Counted from the stretch's first letter, positions 26,259-36,605 are shown. The stretch is 64,000 nt of DNA from Pseudoflavonifractor gallinarum (GCF_014982855.1 NZ_JADCKF010000002.1:1-64000), one strand, 5' to 3'. Made by a program: numbers and translations. The notes: generated from the letters alone by a model not told the origin.

Positions 26259-26277
26259 GTAAATGATAATCATTACT
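26259..26277. promoter_or_regulatory. Fur/PerR-type operator
   Basis: GTAAATGATAATCATTACT matches 15 of 19 bases of the classical Fur box and contains the TGATAAT-N-ATTA half pair shared by Fur and PerR. It covers the transcription start. PerR is the more likely partner for an oxidative-stress gene. Confidence 0.6.
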
Positions 26278-26333
26278 GATTATAAACCACAACTGTTTTG
26301 GAGAAATAGAATTTTATTTAGGAGGAACATTTT

Positions 26334-26876
26334 ATGAAGAAGTTTGTTTGCTCTGTCTGCGGTTACGTCCACGAGGGTGAGTCCGCTCCCGACATCTGCC
26401 CCATCTGCAAGGCCCCCAAGGAGAAGTTCGTTGAGCAGGCCGGCGAGAAGAGCTGGGCTTCCGAGCACGTGGTGGGCGTGGCTCAGGGCGCTCCCGAGGA
26501 GATCATGCAGGGCCTGCGTGAGAACTTCCAGGGCGAGTGCACCGAGGTCGGTATGTACCTGGCTATGGCCCGCGTGGCTCATCGCGAGGGTTACCCCGAG
26601 ATCGGCCTGTACTGGGAGAAGGCCGCCTATGAGGAGGCTGAGCACGCCGCTAAGTTTGCTGAGCTGCTGGGCGAGGTCGTGACCGCTTCCACCAAGAAGA
26701 ACCTGGAGATGCGTGTGGACGCCGAGAACGGCGCTACCCAGGGCAAGACCGACCTGGCTAAGCTGGCCAAGCAGCACAACCTGGACGCCATCCACGACAC
26801 CGTGCACGAGATGGCTCGCGATGAGGCCCGTCATGGCAAGGCTTTCGAGGGCCTGCTGAAGCGTTACTTCGGCTAA
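26334..26876 (+). CDS. Reverse rubrerythrin
   Basis: A 180-residue non-haem iron peroxidase with domain order opposite to classic rubrerythrin. Residues 1-38 form the rubredoxin centre (Cys6, Cys9, Cys22, Cys25), and 45-180 a ferritin-like four-helix domain with diiron ligands in [16 protein letters not shown] and DEARHGK. Such proteins reduce H2O2 and O2 in anaerobes. Codon choice is strongly biased, like the S-layer gene, so expression is probably high. A PerR/Fur-type box lies over its start site. A remnant of a second copy is found downstream. Confidence 0.93.
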   Translation: MKKFVCSVCGYVHEGESAPDICPICKAPKEKFVEQAGEKSWASEHVVGVAQGAPEEIMQGLRENFQGECTEVGMYLAMARVAHREGYPEIGLYWEKAAYEEAEHAAKFAELLGEVVTASTKKNLEMRVDAENGATQGKTDLAKLAKQHNLDAIHDTVHEMARDEARHGKAFEGLLKRYFG

Positions 26877-26890
26877 TCTATGAAGCAAGG

Positions 26891-26923
26891 GTTCCCCGGT
26901 CCAATGGACCGGGGAACTTTTTT
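26891..26923 (+). terminator. Terminator of the rubrerythrin gene
   Basis: Twelve-base perfect stem GTTCCCCGGTCC with complement (3-base loop) and six T residues. Confidence 0.92.
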
Positions 26924-26925
26924 GT

Positions 26926-27054
26926 CGTGGCGGGCCTCGTCACCGAGCGTTTTGGCGAAGCCAAAACCTCGATGCCGGGCGGATTCACTCCGCCCGAGCA
27001 GATGAAATCATTGGGGTCCCCATGGGACTTATCTCATGGGGATTGCCCGCCACG
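26926..27054. repeat. Multi-hairpin element, possible mobile or RNA element
   Basis: CGTGGCGGGC at the left end pairs perfectly with GCCCGCCACG at the right end. Inside are four hairpins: CTCG/CGAG (26936-26947), GTTTTGGC/GCCAAAAC (26949-26967), CGGGCGGA/TCCGCCCG (26976-26996) and CCCCATG/CATGGGG (27018-27041). The right end arm overlaps the rubrerythrin remnant. No convincing gene is inside. Confidence 0.55.
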
Positions 27055-27097
27055 GCAAGGCTTTCGAGGGCCTGCTGAAGCGTTACTTCGGCTAATC
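27045..27097 (+). pseudogene. 3' remnant of a second reverse rubrerythrin gene
   Basis: These 53 bases repeat 26826-26878 of the intact gene with two differences. Both are synonymous third-position changes (CGT to CGC, CAT to CAC), and the stop codon is kept. The reading frame gives [16 protein letters not shown] and stop. This indicates the end of a former tandem or paralogous copy, still followed by its own terminator. Confidence 0.75.
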
Positions 27098-27122
27098 CAA
27101 ATCGGATAAAAAAGCACTTTTC

Positions 27123-27157
27123 GAGAGGGAACCGGGAAACCGATTCCCTCTCTTTTT
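27123..27157 (+). terminator. Terminator of the lost rubrerythrin copy
   Basis: GAGAGGGAA and TTCCCTCTC arms with an inner CGG/CCG, followed by five T residues. Confidence 0.85.
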
Positions 27158-27235
27158 GCGCTTGTGATGCCGAAGTGTGCAACTTGGTGTGCAACTTTTC
27201 CTCTCTTCACACTTTTTTGACATTCACAGGTGCAA

Positions 27236-27476
27236 TTACCAGACTTGCGTCAGGCTGTTAATCTGAAATGTATGTGTGCTCACAGAGACGACGGTAAAAT
27301 CACAGCTTCCTGTTAAACGGTTGGTATTTCGGTCGCACTCGATGCGATAAGAATGGGTATATTCGCCGCTGAATGTGATATAGTCTCCGATGTTTTCTGT
27401 GGTCAATACAATATCCTGACTGGATAGTGTTTGTGGAGGATCTGCTGAGTTCCGCGGTGCACGGATTCCTGTCCTA
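27236..27476 (-). pseudogene. Decayed ORF, C-terminal fragment of an unknown beta-rich protein
   Basis: On the minus strand a frame of about 80 codons without ATG, GTG or plausible ribosome site ends at TAA (27238-27236). It reads ...NIGDYITFSGEYTHSYRIE... near its middle, a protein-like beta pattern, and becomes AT-rich noise upstream. It is probably the tail of a truncated gene. The other parts of 27158-27583 show nothing recognisable. Confidence 0.4.
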
Positions 27477-27583
27477 GAATGGTAAAAAAAGTAAAAACAA
27501 AGCGAAAAATACCGTATTTTGAGACTGCGACAATTTACAATACTATATCATGTGGAAAACACGGTGGACAATGTGGACAAGTG

Positions 27584-27617
27584 CAAAAAACGGGAGACCG
27601 CACAGGGCGGTCTCCCG
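27584..27617 (-). terminator. Terminator of clpB
   Basis: GGGAGACCG/CGGTCTCCC hairpin with a 7-base loop, followed on the minus strand by six T residues. Confidence 0.88.
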
Positions 27618-27648
27618 GGAGAGGGTATTTGCTTCAAATAGGAAAATA

Positions 27649-30276
<2,628 letters not shown>

Positions 30277-30320
30277 AACGCAGTTCACATCCTTTCAAAA
30301 GAAACGGTGTTCCATTGGGG

Positions 30321-30515
30321 TCATTCCCGCCCCAATAGATAATCGGTGGTAACATGATAGTAGTCAGCCAGTACAGCCAGATGGCGCAGGGGCAATTCCC
30401 GCTTTCCGGTTTCGTATGTGCTATACACCCGTTGGTCAATCCCGAGCACTTCGGCTACCTGGCGTTGGGTCAAATCAAAATCTTCGCGCAATTCTCGCAG
30501 ACGTGGTAGATACAT
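30321..30515 (-). CDS. Small XRE-family DNA-binding protein
   Basis: A 64-residue protein that is essentially one helix-turn-helix domain: LTQRQVAEVLGIDQRVYSTYE and the closing LADYYHVTTDYLLGR typical of XRE/Cro regulators. Two palindromes with an ACTATC core lie in the divergent promoter region next to it and are its probable operators. clpB follows in the same direction without an evident promoter of its own. Confidence 0.85.
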   Translation of the reverse strand: MYLPRLRELREDFDLTQRQVAEVLGIDQRVYSTYETGKRELPLRHLAVLADYYHVTTDYLLGRE

Positions 30516-30545
30516 GAAGCGTCACCTCATCTGCATTATATGCTA

Positions 30546-30559
30546 CTATCATTTGATAG
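30546..30559. promoter_or_regulatory. Candidate XRE operator 1
   Basis: Perfect palindrome CTATCA-TT-TGATAG, placed between the weak -35 region and a TATAAT (30541-30535 on the minus strand) of the leftward XRE promoter. Confidence 0.6.
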
Positions 30560-30561
30560 GG

Positions 30562-30590
30562 TTGATTCTACTATCAAACAATAGTAGAAT
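30562..30590 (+). promoter_or_regulatory. Rightward promoter with XRE operator 2 in its spacer
   Basis: TTGATT, 17 bases, TAGAAT. The spacer holds the palindrome at 30569-30586, TACTATCAAACAATAGTA, similar to operator 1. It would drive the small zinc-ribbon gene. Confidence 0.65.
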
Positions 30591-30609
30591 AATAAATGAG
30601 GTGATAAAT

Positions 30610-30825
30610 ATGAAAACCACGCGTTACTACATGGTGGAGGCGGAGGTATGTGGGACGTGCAAATATTACCACCAGCACTTCGTGCTGGGACGGGGCGAAC
30701 GCTTTCACCCCCTCTGGTATGGGCACTGCGGCCGACGGGGAATGCCCCATCCCCAGCCGGGCGAGGTCTGCCCCCACTGGACCCCCGCGCTGAAAACGGA
30801 AGAGGAGCCGGCCAGTGTGGACTGA
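30610..30825 (+). CDS. Small zinc-ribbon-like protein
   Basis: A 71-residue protein with CGTCKYYHQH near residue 14, YGHCGRRGMP near 38 and VCPHW near 58. The Cys/His spacing suggests a zinc-binding fold, but no family is recognised with confidence. It is divergent from the XRE/clpB genes and shares their regulatory region with XRE-type operators. GAGGTG precedes ATG 30610. A function is not assigned. Confidence 0.7.
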   Translation: MKTTRYYMVEAEVCGTCKYYHQHFVLGRGERFHPLWYGHCGRRGMPHPQPGEVCPHWTPALKTEEEPASVD

Positions 30826-30846
30826 CCGGCTCCCCGTCTGCGAGGT

Positions 30847-31275
30847 TTAGTCGATGGCGATGCGCTTGGCCTCGGGCACAACGGGGCGGGCCTTGGGGAG
30901 CCGGAGCTCCAAGATGCCGTCCTTATAGGCGGCGGTGATGCCGCTCTCGTCGATGCCGGTCACGTCAAAGCTGCGGGAGAAGGTGCCGTAGCGGCGCTCC
31001 CGCCGGATGTACTGGCCCTTCTGCGCCTTGTCCTCCTCACTCTCGCTGCGCTGGGCAGCGATGGTGAGGATGCCATCCTTCAGATCCAGTCGGATGTCCT
31101 CTTTGCGGAAGCCGGGCAGCTCGCATTCTAAAATAAAGTGCTCGCCGGCGTCCCGAATGTCGGTGCGGAAGGCGGGCATATTGGCGCCGCTCTCCCCGAA
31201 GAATTTGCGCTGGAAATTATCAAAGGTGTCGAAAAAGTTGTCATTTGTGCGCTCAAACGGAAGCATACCAAACAT
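30847..31275 (-). CDS. Hsp20/alpha-crystallin small heat-shock protein
   Basis: A 142-residue holdase chaperone. The alpha-crystallin domain spans about 35-135 (ECELPGFRKEDIRLDLKDG, SFDVTGIDESGITAAYKDG split for description), closed by a GILELRLPK strand and a short tail ending in an IAID-type motif. AAAGGAG precedes ATG 31275. A perfect CIRCE element lies about 210 bases upstream, implying HrcA repression relieved by heat. Confidence 0.93.
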   Translation of the reverse strand: MFGMLPFERTNDNFFDTFDNFQRKFFGESGANMPAFRTDIRDAGEHFILECELPGFRKEDIRLDLKDGILTIAAQRSESEEDKAQKGQYIRRERRYGTFSRSFDVTGIDESGITAAYKDGILELRLPKARPVVPEAKRIAID

Positions 31276-31482
31276 AATGAAGGTCTCCTTTCAGATTTAC
31301 GGCGGAGAACAGAGATTAGCAATGAAAGAAAAGGACTGCTATTTCAGCGGTTTTCTCTCTGGTCTGAGCCGCTGTGAGGAGGTCCGGAGAACACCGGTTT
31401 GCCTTCTCACCTCGTTTTGTTGCCTCTAGTATAGAGCGAGTTTATGAACAAATATACAATAAATTATGTCTAAATTGTAAAC

Positions 31483-31509
31483 TTAGCACTCTGGCGTTAA
31501 GAGTGCTAA
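31483..31509. promoter_or_regulatory. CIRCE element
   Basis: TTAGCACTC-N9-GAGTGCTAA, a perfect match to the HrcA operator. It lies upstream of hsp20 on the minus strand; TTTACA-17-TGTATA follows just downstream as a possible promoter. Confidence 0.93.
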
Positions 31510-31511
31510 TT

Positions 31512-32822
31512 CTAGATCCGAAGGAATTCCCGGCGCTTGACGGCCGCACCGGCCAGGGCGGTCAGCAGCTCGGCGGCGGGGAAGGCCAGCCATACGCCGG
31601 TCAGTCCGAAGAGCAGGCCGAAGCAGAGGGCCAGCACCACGATCCCCACAAAGCCCCGGAAAAAGGAGAGAAGGGAGGAGGGGAGGGGCCGCTCCGTGGC
31701 GCCCAGATAGGATGCGGTGATAAGGTTGAAGCCCACAAAGAGGAATCCGAGGAAGTACAGGTGCATCCCGCCCTCGGCCAGGGACTGGAGGGCCGGGTCC
31801 CCGGCGGAGTTGAAGAGGGCCACCAGGGGCGGGGCGGCAAAGAGACCCAGCGCGGTGATTCCCACGCCGAACACGGTGGCCAGGATCAGGGCCATGCGGT
31901 AGAGGGTGCGCTGCCGGGGCAGGTCCCCCCGGCCGCAGGCCTGGCTGACCAGGGGCTGGGTTCCGTTGGAGATACCGTTGAAGATACCCAGCATGACGAA
32001 GGCCAGATTGGCCACGATGCTGTACGCGGCCACCCCCAGGTTTCCGGCCAGGTGGAGGATCAGGAGATTAAAGACCACGAGCACCACACTGGTGGAACAC
32101 TCGTTGAGGAAGGCCGCGCCACCCAGCGCGGAGAGGGAGAAAAGATGGCGGGGGCGCATGGGCTCACGGACCAGGCGGAAGCGGCTGCGCCCGGTGAGAA
32201 TGTGGAGGGAGGAGAGGAGCAGACCCACCACCGGGGCCACGCCGGTGGCAAAGGCCGCACCGAAGATCCCCATATCCAGGGGATAGAGGAACACATAGTC
32301 CAGCACGATGTTGGTCAGGCTGCCGGTGAGCATGGCCGCCATGGCCAGCTTGGGGTTGCCGTCGTTGCGCACAAAGGCGGTCATGACCTGGTTGAGGATG
32401 AAGAAGGGCGCAAAGGAGAGCGCGGTGCGCAGATAGGTGGCGCACATGGGCAGAATATGTCCCTCGGCCCCCAGCAGCGCGGCCAGCGGGCGGGCAAAGA
32501 ACAGTCCGCACAGGGCAAAGAACAGTCCAAGACCCGCGCCGGTCAGAAAGGCGATGGTAAAGGTGCGGTTGGCCTCCCGCTCCATGCCCTGGGCCTGAAA
32601 GATGGAGTAGCGCGCGCCGCCGCCGATCCCCAGCATCATGCCCAAACCGTTGAGAAGCCCGAAGACAGAGATGGCCAGATTGAGGGCGGTGAGTCCGTCG
32701 GCCCCCAGACGGCTGGCCACAAAAAAGGTATCGGCCAGAATATAACATGAGAGGCCCAGGGAACCCAGAATATTGAGGGTCACATAGGTGGTGAATTCTC
32801 GGTACAGAGCAGATTGTCTCAT
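31512..32822 (-). CDS. MATE-family efflux transporter (leader-controlled)
   Basis: A 436-residue membrane protein with about 12 helices, the MATE fold of cation-coupled drug exporters. MATE features include NLAISVFGLLNGLGMMLGIGG near residue 50, the NIVLDYVFLYPLDMGIFGAA segment near 170, and the mirrored GISNGTQPLVSQACG near 275. ATG 32822 is preceded by AAAGGATG; longer frames run into the leader and terminator. It is transcribed from a promoter at about 33000 through a 160-base leader with an intrinsic terminator and a short peptide frame, which suggests antibiotic- or stress-dependent readthrough. The substrate is unknown. Confidence 0.9.
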   Translation of the reverse strand: MRQSALYREFTTYVTLNILGSLGLSCYILADTFFVASRLGADGLTALNLAISVFGLLNGLGMMLGIGGGARYSIFQAQGMEREANRTFTIAFLTGAGLGLFFALCGLFFARPLAALLGAEGHILPMCATYLRTALSFAPFFILNQVMTAFVRNDGNPKLAMAAMLTGSLTNIVLDYVFLYPLDMGIFGAAFATGVAPVVGLLLSSLHILTGRSRFRLVREPMRPRHLFSLSALGGAAFLNECSTSVVLVVFNLLILHLAGNLGVAAYSIVANLAFVMLGIFNGISNGTQPLVSQACGRGDLPRQRTLYRMALILATVFGVGITALGLFAAPPLVALFNSAGDPALQSLAEGGMHLYFLGFLFVGFNLITASYLGATERPLPSSLLSFFRGFVGIVVLALCFGLLFGLTGVWLAFPAAELLTALAGAAVKRREFLRI

Positions 32823-32876
32823 GGCGGCACATCCTTTGTTCAGAGGAATCGGACCGGGAGGGAGTATCCCGGACAC

Positions 32877-32931
32877 AAAAAAAGCGCCTGCGGCATATCC
32901 CTTCAAAGACCTACGGGATATGTACAGGCAC
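32877..32931 (-). terminator. Attenuator-type terminator in the MATE leader
   Basis: On the minus strand GTGCCTGTACATATCCC pairs with GGGATATGCCGCAGGCGC (13-base loop) followed by seven T residues, before the MATE start codon. Confidence 0.8.
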
Positions 32932-32946
32932 TCGGTCTCCAGACAT
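32911..32946 (-). CDS. Putative leader peptide MSGDRVPVHIP
   Basis: An 11-codon frame with ATG at 32946 and TAG at 32911. Its last six codons lie in the 5' arm of the leader terminator and the stop codon in the loop, so a translating or stalled ribosome would prevent terminator folding. The start codon lies within a second hairpin (32937-32963). No strong ribosome site is seen, which is the main doubt. Confidence 0.45.
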   Translation of the reverse strand: MSGDRVPVHIP

Positions 32947-32986
32947 CCGGTGATGCGCTGGAGCGAGGATTGACTTGACGCTGTCC

Positions 32987-33015
32987 AAGATACCAGATGG
33001 AATCCCAAACGTCAA
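32987..33015 (-). promoter_or_regulatory. Promoter of the leader-controlled MATE gene
   Basis: Minus strand TTGACG, 17 bases, TATCTT. Confidence 0.7.
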
Positions 33016-33049
33016 GACTTTTTTGTGGTATTTGCGTTGGGTTTGACTC

Positions 33050-33078
33050 TTTACGCTCTCCGGAAAAAAGACTATACT
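33050..33078 (+). promoter_or_regulatory. Promoter of the second MATE gene
   Basis: TTTACG, 17 bases, TATACT, 42 bases before ATG 33121. Confidence 0.6.
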
Positions 33079-33120
33079 ATTCCCCATATGTACCACATTT
33101 AGAGAAAGGAGAAGGAGAGT

Positions 33121-34497
33121 ATGAGACGGACCAACGACTTGGGACGTGACCCGGTAGGGAAGCTGGTGCTTCGCCTGGCCATTCCCACGATGCTGGCCCA
33201 GCTGGTCAACGTGCTTTACAGCATCGTGGACCGGATGTATATCGGAAATATCCCCGACATCGGGGGACTGGCACTGGCAGGGGTGGGTGTATGCGGACCC
33301 ATCGTGACCCTGCTCAGTTCGTTTGCCAGTCTGGTAGGACTGGGAGGCAGCCCCATCATGGCCATGCGCATGGGAGAGGGCCGGAAAGAAGAGGCCCGGC
33401 GCATCCTGAACAACTGCTTTCTCATGCTGCTGGTTCTGTCCCTGGTGCTGACGGTGAGCTTCCTGCTGGCCAAGGACCATCTGCTCATGTGGTTTGGCGC
33501 CAGTGAGATCACCTTCCCCTATGCCAACACCTATATGACCATCTATACGGCGGGAACCTTTTTTGCCCTGATGGCCAACGGCATGAACAACTTTCTGATC
33601 TGCCAGGGATTTTCCGGGCTGGGCATGGCCACCGTGATGCTGGGCGCGGTGCTCAACATCATTCTGGACCCCATCTTTATCTTTGGACTGAAAATGGATG
33701 TGGCCGGTGCGGCACTGGCCACCGTGATCTCCCAGATGGCCTCCTGTGCCTTTGTGCTGGGGGCTCTGCTGCGCAAACGCATGCCGGTACGCCTGGGGTG
33801 GGGCGGCTTTGACGGGGCCATCATGCGCCGGGTACTGGTCTTTGGACTGTCCCCCTTCCTGATCATCGCCACCGACAGTGTGCTGCTCATCATCCTCAAC
33901 ACGGTGCTCCAGCGCTATGGCGGGCCGGGGCTGGGCGATACGCTGGTGACCTGCGCCACCATTGTGCAGAGCTATCTGCTCCTCATCACCATGCCCATGG
34001 GCGGAATGACCCTGGGGACCCAGCCGGTGGTCAGCTTCAACTTTGGGGCGGGTGCCCCTGAGCGGATCAAAAAGGCCATTCAGACCATCGTGATCCTGTG
34101 CCTGATCTTCTGCGGTGTGATGATGGTGGTCACCTATACGGTCTCTCCGCTCTTTGTGCGCCTCTTTACCTCAGACGGAGAGATCGCCGCCCGGTCGGTG
34201 CGCTACATCAAGATGTTCACCTGTATGATCATCCCTCTAGCGGTACAGTATCCGCTGGTGGACGAGACCACGGCCCTGGGCCGGGTGCGGCGGGCGCTGT
34301 TCTGCTCCCTGTTCCGCAAGAGCGTCTTTTTGGCGGGCCTCCTGCTGTTGCCCTATTTCTTTGGGGCGGAGGCCACCTTCTTCTCGGAGCCCATTGCCGA
34401 TCTGGTGGCGGCCACTGTGACCACGATCCTCTTTGTGCGGGGCTTCCCCCAGGTGCTCCTGGAGTGCACCCATGGCGGAGAGCGGCGTGTCATATAA
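33121..34497 (+). CDS. MATE-family efflux transporter
   Basis: A 458-residue transporter of the MATE family (DinF/MepA-like branch), about 12 helices. Visible hallmarks are IPTMLAQLVNVLYSIVDRMY at the start, GLGGSPIMAMRMGEG near 75, NIILDPIFIFGL near 180 and GTQPVVSFNFGAG near 300. AGGAGAAGGAGAG precedes ATG 33121. It is divergent from the other MATE gene, with 298 bases between the two start codons that hold both promoters and the leader of the other gene. Substrate unknown. Confidence 0.92.
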   Translation: MRRTNDLGRDPVGKLVLRLAIPTMLAQLVNVLYSIVDRMYIGNIPDIGGLALAGVGVCGPIVTLLSSFASLVGLGGSPIMAMRMGEGRKEEARRILNNCFLMLLVLSLVLTVSFLLAKDHLLMWFGASEITFPYANTYMTIYTAGTFFALMANGMNNFLICQGFSGLGMATVMLGAVLNIILDPIFIFGLKMDVAGAALATVISQMASCAFVLGALLRKRMPVRLGWGGFDGAIMRRVLVFGLSPFLIIATDSVLLIILNTVLQRYGGPGLGDTLVTCATIVQSYLLLITMPMGGMTLGTQPVVSFNFGAGAPERIKKAIQTIVILCLIFCGVMMVVTYTVSPLFVRLFTSDGEIAARSVRYIKMFTCMIIPLAVQYPLVDETTALGRVRRALFCSLFRKSVFLAGLLLLPYFFGAEATFFSEPIADLVAATVTTILFVRGFPQVLLECTHGGERRVI

Positions 34498-34501
34498 ATC
34501 A

Positions 34502-34540
34502 AACAGCCCGGAGCGTCTTTCAAAGACGCTCCGGGCTGTT
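34502..34540. terminator. Bidirectional terminator between MATE and ECF genes
   Basis: Seventeen-base perfect stem CAGCCCGGAGCGTCTTT with complement; the T-rich side favours the leftward ECF gene. Confidence 0.85.
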
Positions 34541-34546
34541 GCATGT

Positions 34547-35119
34547 TCAGGGCATCATCACGCCGGCGCGAAGAAGCGGGGGGCGGATCATCTCCCACAG
34601 GGGGACGGCTACCGCCACGGCCAGAATGGCGTTGATGGTAGAGGTCAGACACTTGGTAGCCAGGAAGATCAGCATGGGCGAGCCGGGGGAGAGGCTGAAC
34701 ACAAAGGCGCCCATGAGCCAGCTCTTGCAGAAATAGAGGACCACATAGACCAGGGAGCCCACAATGGCGCCGGACAGGTTCCAGCGGAAAGAGAGGCTTT
34801 TGCGTCCATGCCAATGGGCGATCAGACCGGTGAAAAAGCCGATGAAAAATTTGTTGATAAAGGTGATCCAGGCCTCTGGGGCGTACATCGGGTTGGTCAG
34901 GTCGTAGAGGGCGGAACCGATGGCGCAGGAGAGGCCGCCCACGGGGCCCAGCAGCAGGCCGGAGAGGACGCACATGATGTTGCCCAGCTGGATGGCGGCG
35001 TTGTCCACCGAGATGGGGATCAGGATGCGGAAGCCGGAGAAGATGAGCACCAGGGCGGACATGAGGCCGATCAGCACGATTTTATGGGTGGTAAAGCGGG
35101 AGCGGGTAGAGATCTTCAT
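34547..35119 (-). CDS. ECF transporter S component
   Basis: A 190-residue membrane protein with about six helices, the substrate-binding subunit of an energy-coupling-factor vitamin transporter. Seen are the ISVDNAAIQLGNIMCVLSGLLLG-type second helix (shown in part: VDNAAIQLGNIMCVL), GPVGGLSCAIGSALYDL and FINKFFIGFFTGLIA. It resembles folate or pantothenate S components; the vitamin cannot be fixed. ATG 35119 is preceded by GGAG. The shared AAT module genes are not in the window. Confidence 0.85.
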   Translation of the reverse strand: MKISTRSRFTTHKIVLIGLMSALVLIFSGFRILIPISVDNAAIQLGNIMCVLSGLLLGPVGGLSCAIGSALYDLTNPMYAPEAWITFINKFFIGFFTGLIAHWHGRKSLSFRWNLSGAIVGSLVYVVLYFCKSWLMGAFVFSLSPGSPMLIFLATKCLTSTINAILAVAVAVPLWEMIRPPLLRAGVMMP

Positions 35120-35271
35120 AAGCAGACACTCCAATCAAGATAACAGACATGTCCCTCATTATAGCGCGCCGGGCTCCGGGATGCAAGCGGCCCAGAGTCG
35201 TGGAGAGGTTCTCCGGCGATGCTTGACGAGGGAAGGATGAAAAGAAAAAACGCTGAAACAGGCGGACTCCA

Positions 35272-35300
35272 TTGACACAGGCCTGTCGATTTAGTAAGAT
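35272..35300 (+). promoter_or_regulatory. Promoter of the lysA-like gene
   Basis: TTGACA, 17 bases, TAAGAT. Confidence 0.75.
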
Positions 35301-35346
35301 AAAGCGACAGAATTTTTCTATTCCAAAGAAATCAGGTGAGTCCACA

Positions 35347-36603
35347 ATGAAGAAGCCCTTTGTCACCCAGGAGCAGCTCCAGAACATTGCCGCGCAGTAT
35401 CCCACGCCCTTTCATCTCTATGATGAGCGGGGCATCCGGGAAAATGCCCGCCGGCTGAAGGCGGCTTTTTCCTGGAATCCCGGATTCCGGGAGTATTTTG
35501 CCGTCAAGGCCACGCCGACGCCCGCCATTCTCAAGCTCCTGCGGGAGGAGGGGTGCGGTGTGGATTGCTCCTCTCTGACCGAGCTGATGATGTCCGAGCG
35601 CTGCGGCTTTGGGGGAGAGGAGATCATGTTCTCCTCCAACGACACTCCGCCGGAGGAGTTTTCCATGGCCCACCGCCTGGGAGCCACTATCAATCTGGAC
35701 GATATCACCCATATCGACTGCCTGAAGGAAACCTTGGGCACCCTGCCCGAGACGGTCAGCTGCCGGTTCAATCCGGGGGGCGTGTTCTCCATCGGGGCCT
35801 CTAAGGAGGGGTTCCAGGTCATGGATAACCCGGGCGACGCCAAGTACGGCTTTACCCGGGGGCAGCTCTTTGAGGGCTTCCGCCGGCTGAAGGAGTTGGG
35901 GGTGAAGTACTTCGGCCTCCACTCTTTCCTGGCCTCTAACACCCTGTCCAACGAGTACTATCCCACCCTGGCGGGCATCCTCTTCCAGCTGGCCGCCGAC
36001 CTGAAGCGGGAGACCGGATGCCACATCCGCTTCATCAACCTCTCGGGCGGCGTGGGCGTGCCCTACCGCCCGGAGCAGACCGCCAACGACATCTTCGCCA
36101 TCGGCGAGGGGGTGCGCAGACAGTATGAGTCCATTCTGGTGCCGGCCGGGATGGGGGATGTGGCCATCTTCACCGAGCTGGGCCGATTCATGCTGGCCCC
36201 CTACGGCTGCCTGGTGACCCGGGCCATCCACGAAAAGCACACCTACAAGGAGTACATCGGGGTGGACGCCTGCGCCGCTGATCTGATGCGCCCGGCCATG
36301 TACGGGGCCTATCACCACATCACCGTCATGGGGAAGGAGGACGCCCCCTGCGACCATATCTATGATGTGACCGGCTGCCTGTGCGAGAACAACGACAAGT
36401 TTGCTGTGGACCGCGCTCTGCCCCGGATCGACATGGGGGACCTGCTGGTCATCCACGACACCGGCGCCCACGGACACGCGATGGGCTACAACTACAACGG
36501 CCGCCTGCGCTCGGCGGAGATCCTCCTGCGGGAGGACGGCTCTACGGAGCTGATCCGCCGGGCTGAGACGCCGGAGGACTATTTCGCCACCGTGGTGTGG
36601 TGA
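35347..36603 (+). CDS. Diaminopimelate decarboxylase-family enzyme
   Basis: A 418-residue fold-III PLP enzyme. The PLP lysine is in YFAVKATPTP near residue 50, the phosphate-binding glycines in LSGGVGVPYRPE near 230, and the active-site cysteine region in VTGCLCENNDKFA near 345, with GHAMGYNYNG near the end, as in LysA. It should decarboxylate meso-diaminopimelate to lysine; other group IV decarboxylases (for example carboxynorspermidine type) are less likely. AGGTGAG precedes ATG 35347. A strong terminator follows, so it is a single-gene unit. Confidence 0.82.
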   Translation: MKKPFVTQEQLQNIAAQYPTPFHLYDERGIRENARRLKAAFSWNPGFREYFAVKATPTPAILKLLREEGCGVDCSSLTELMMSERCGFGGEEIMFSSNDTPPEEFSMAHRLGATINLDDITHIDCLKETLGTLPETVSCRFNPGGVFSIGASKEGFQVMDNPGDAKYGFTRGQLFEGFRRLKELGVKYFGLHSFLASNTLSNEYYPTLAGILFQLAADLKRETGCHIRFINLSGGVGVPYRPEQTANDIFAIGEGVRRQYESILVPAGMGDVAIFTELGRFMLAPYGCLVTRAIHEKHTYKEYIGVDACAADLMRPAMYGAYHHITVMGKEDAPCDHIYDVTGCLCENNDKFAVDRALPRIDMGDLLVIHDTGAHGHAMGYNYNGRLRSAEILLREDGSTELIRRAETPEDYFATVVW

Positions 36604-36605
36604 GC

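Noticed and set aside
26927-27109. 60-codon frame through the multi-hairpin element
   Set aside because: No ribosome site and the frame crosses the rubrerythrin remnant out of frame.
31374-32750. Rightward frame opposite the MATE gene
   Set aside because: Low-complexity Gly/Glu/His sequence, no ribosome site.
32823-32990. Known riboswitch class in the MATE leader
   Set aside because: Compared by eye with guanidine, SAM, THF, ZTP, purine and preQ1 consensus pieces; none matches.
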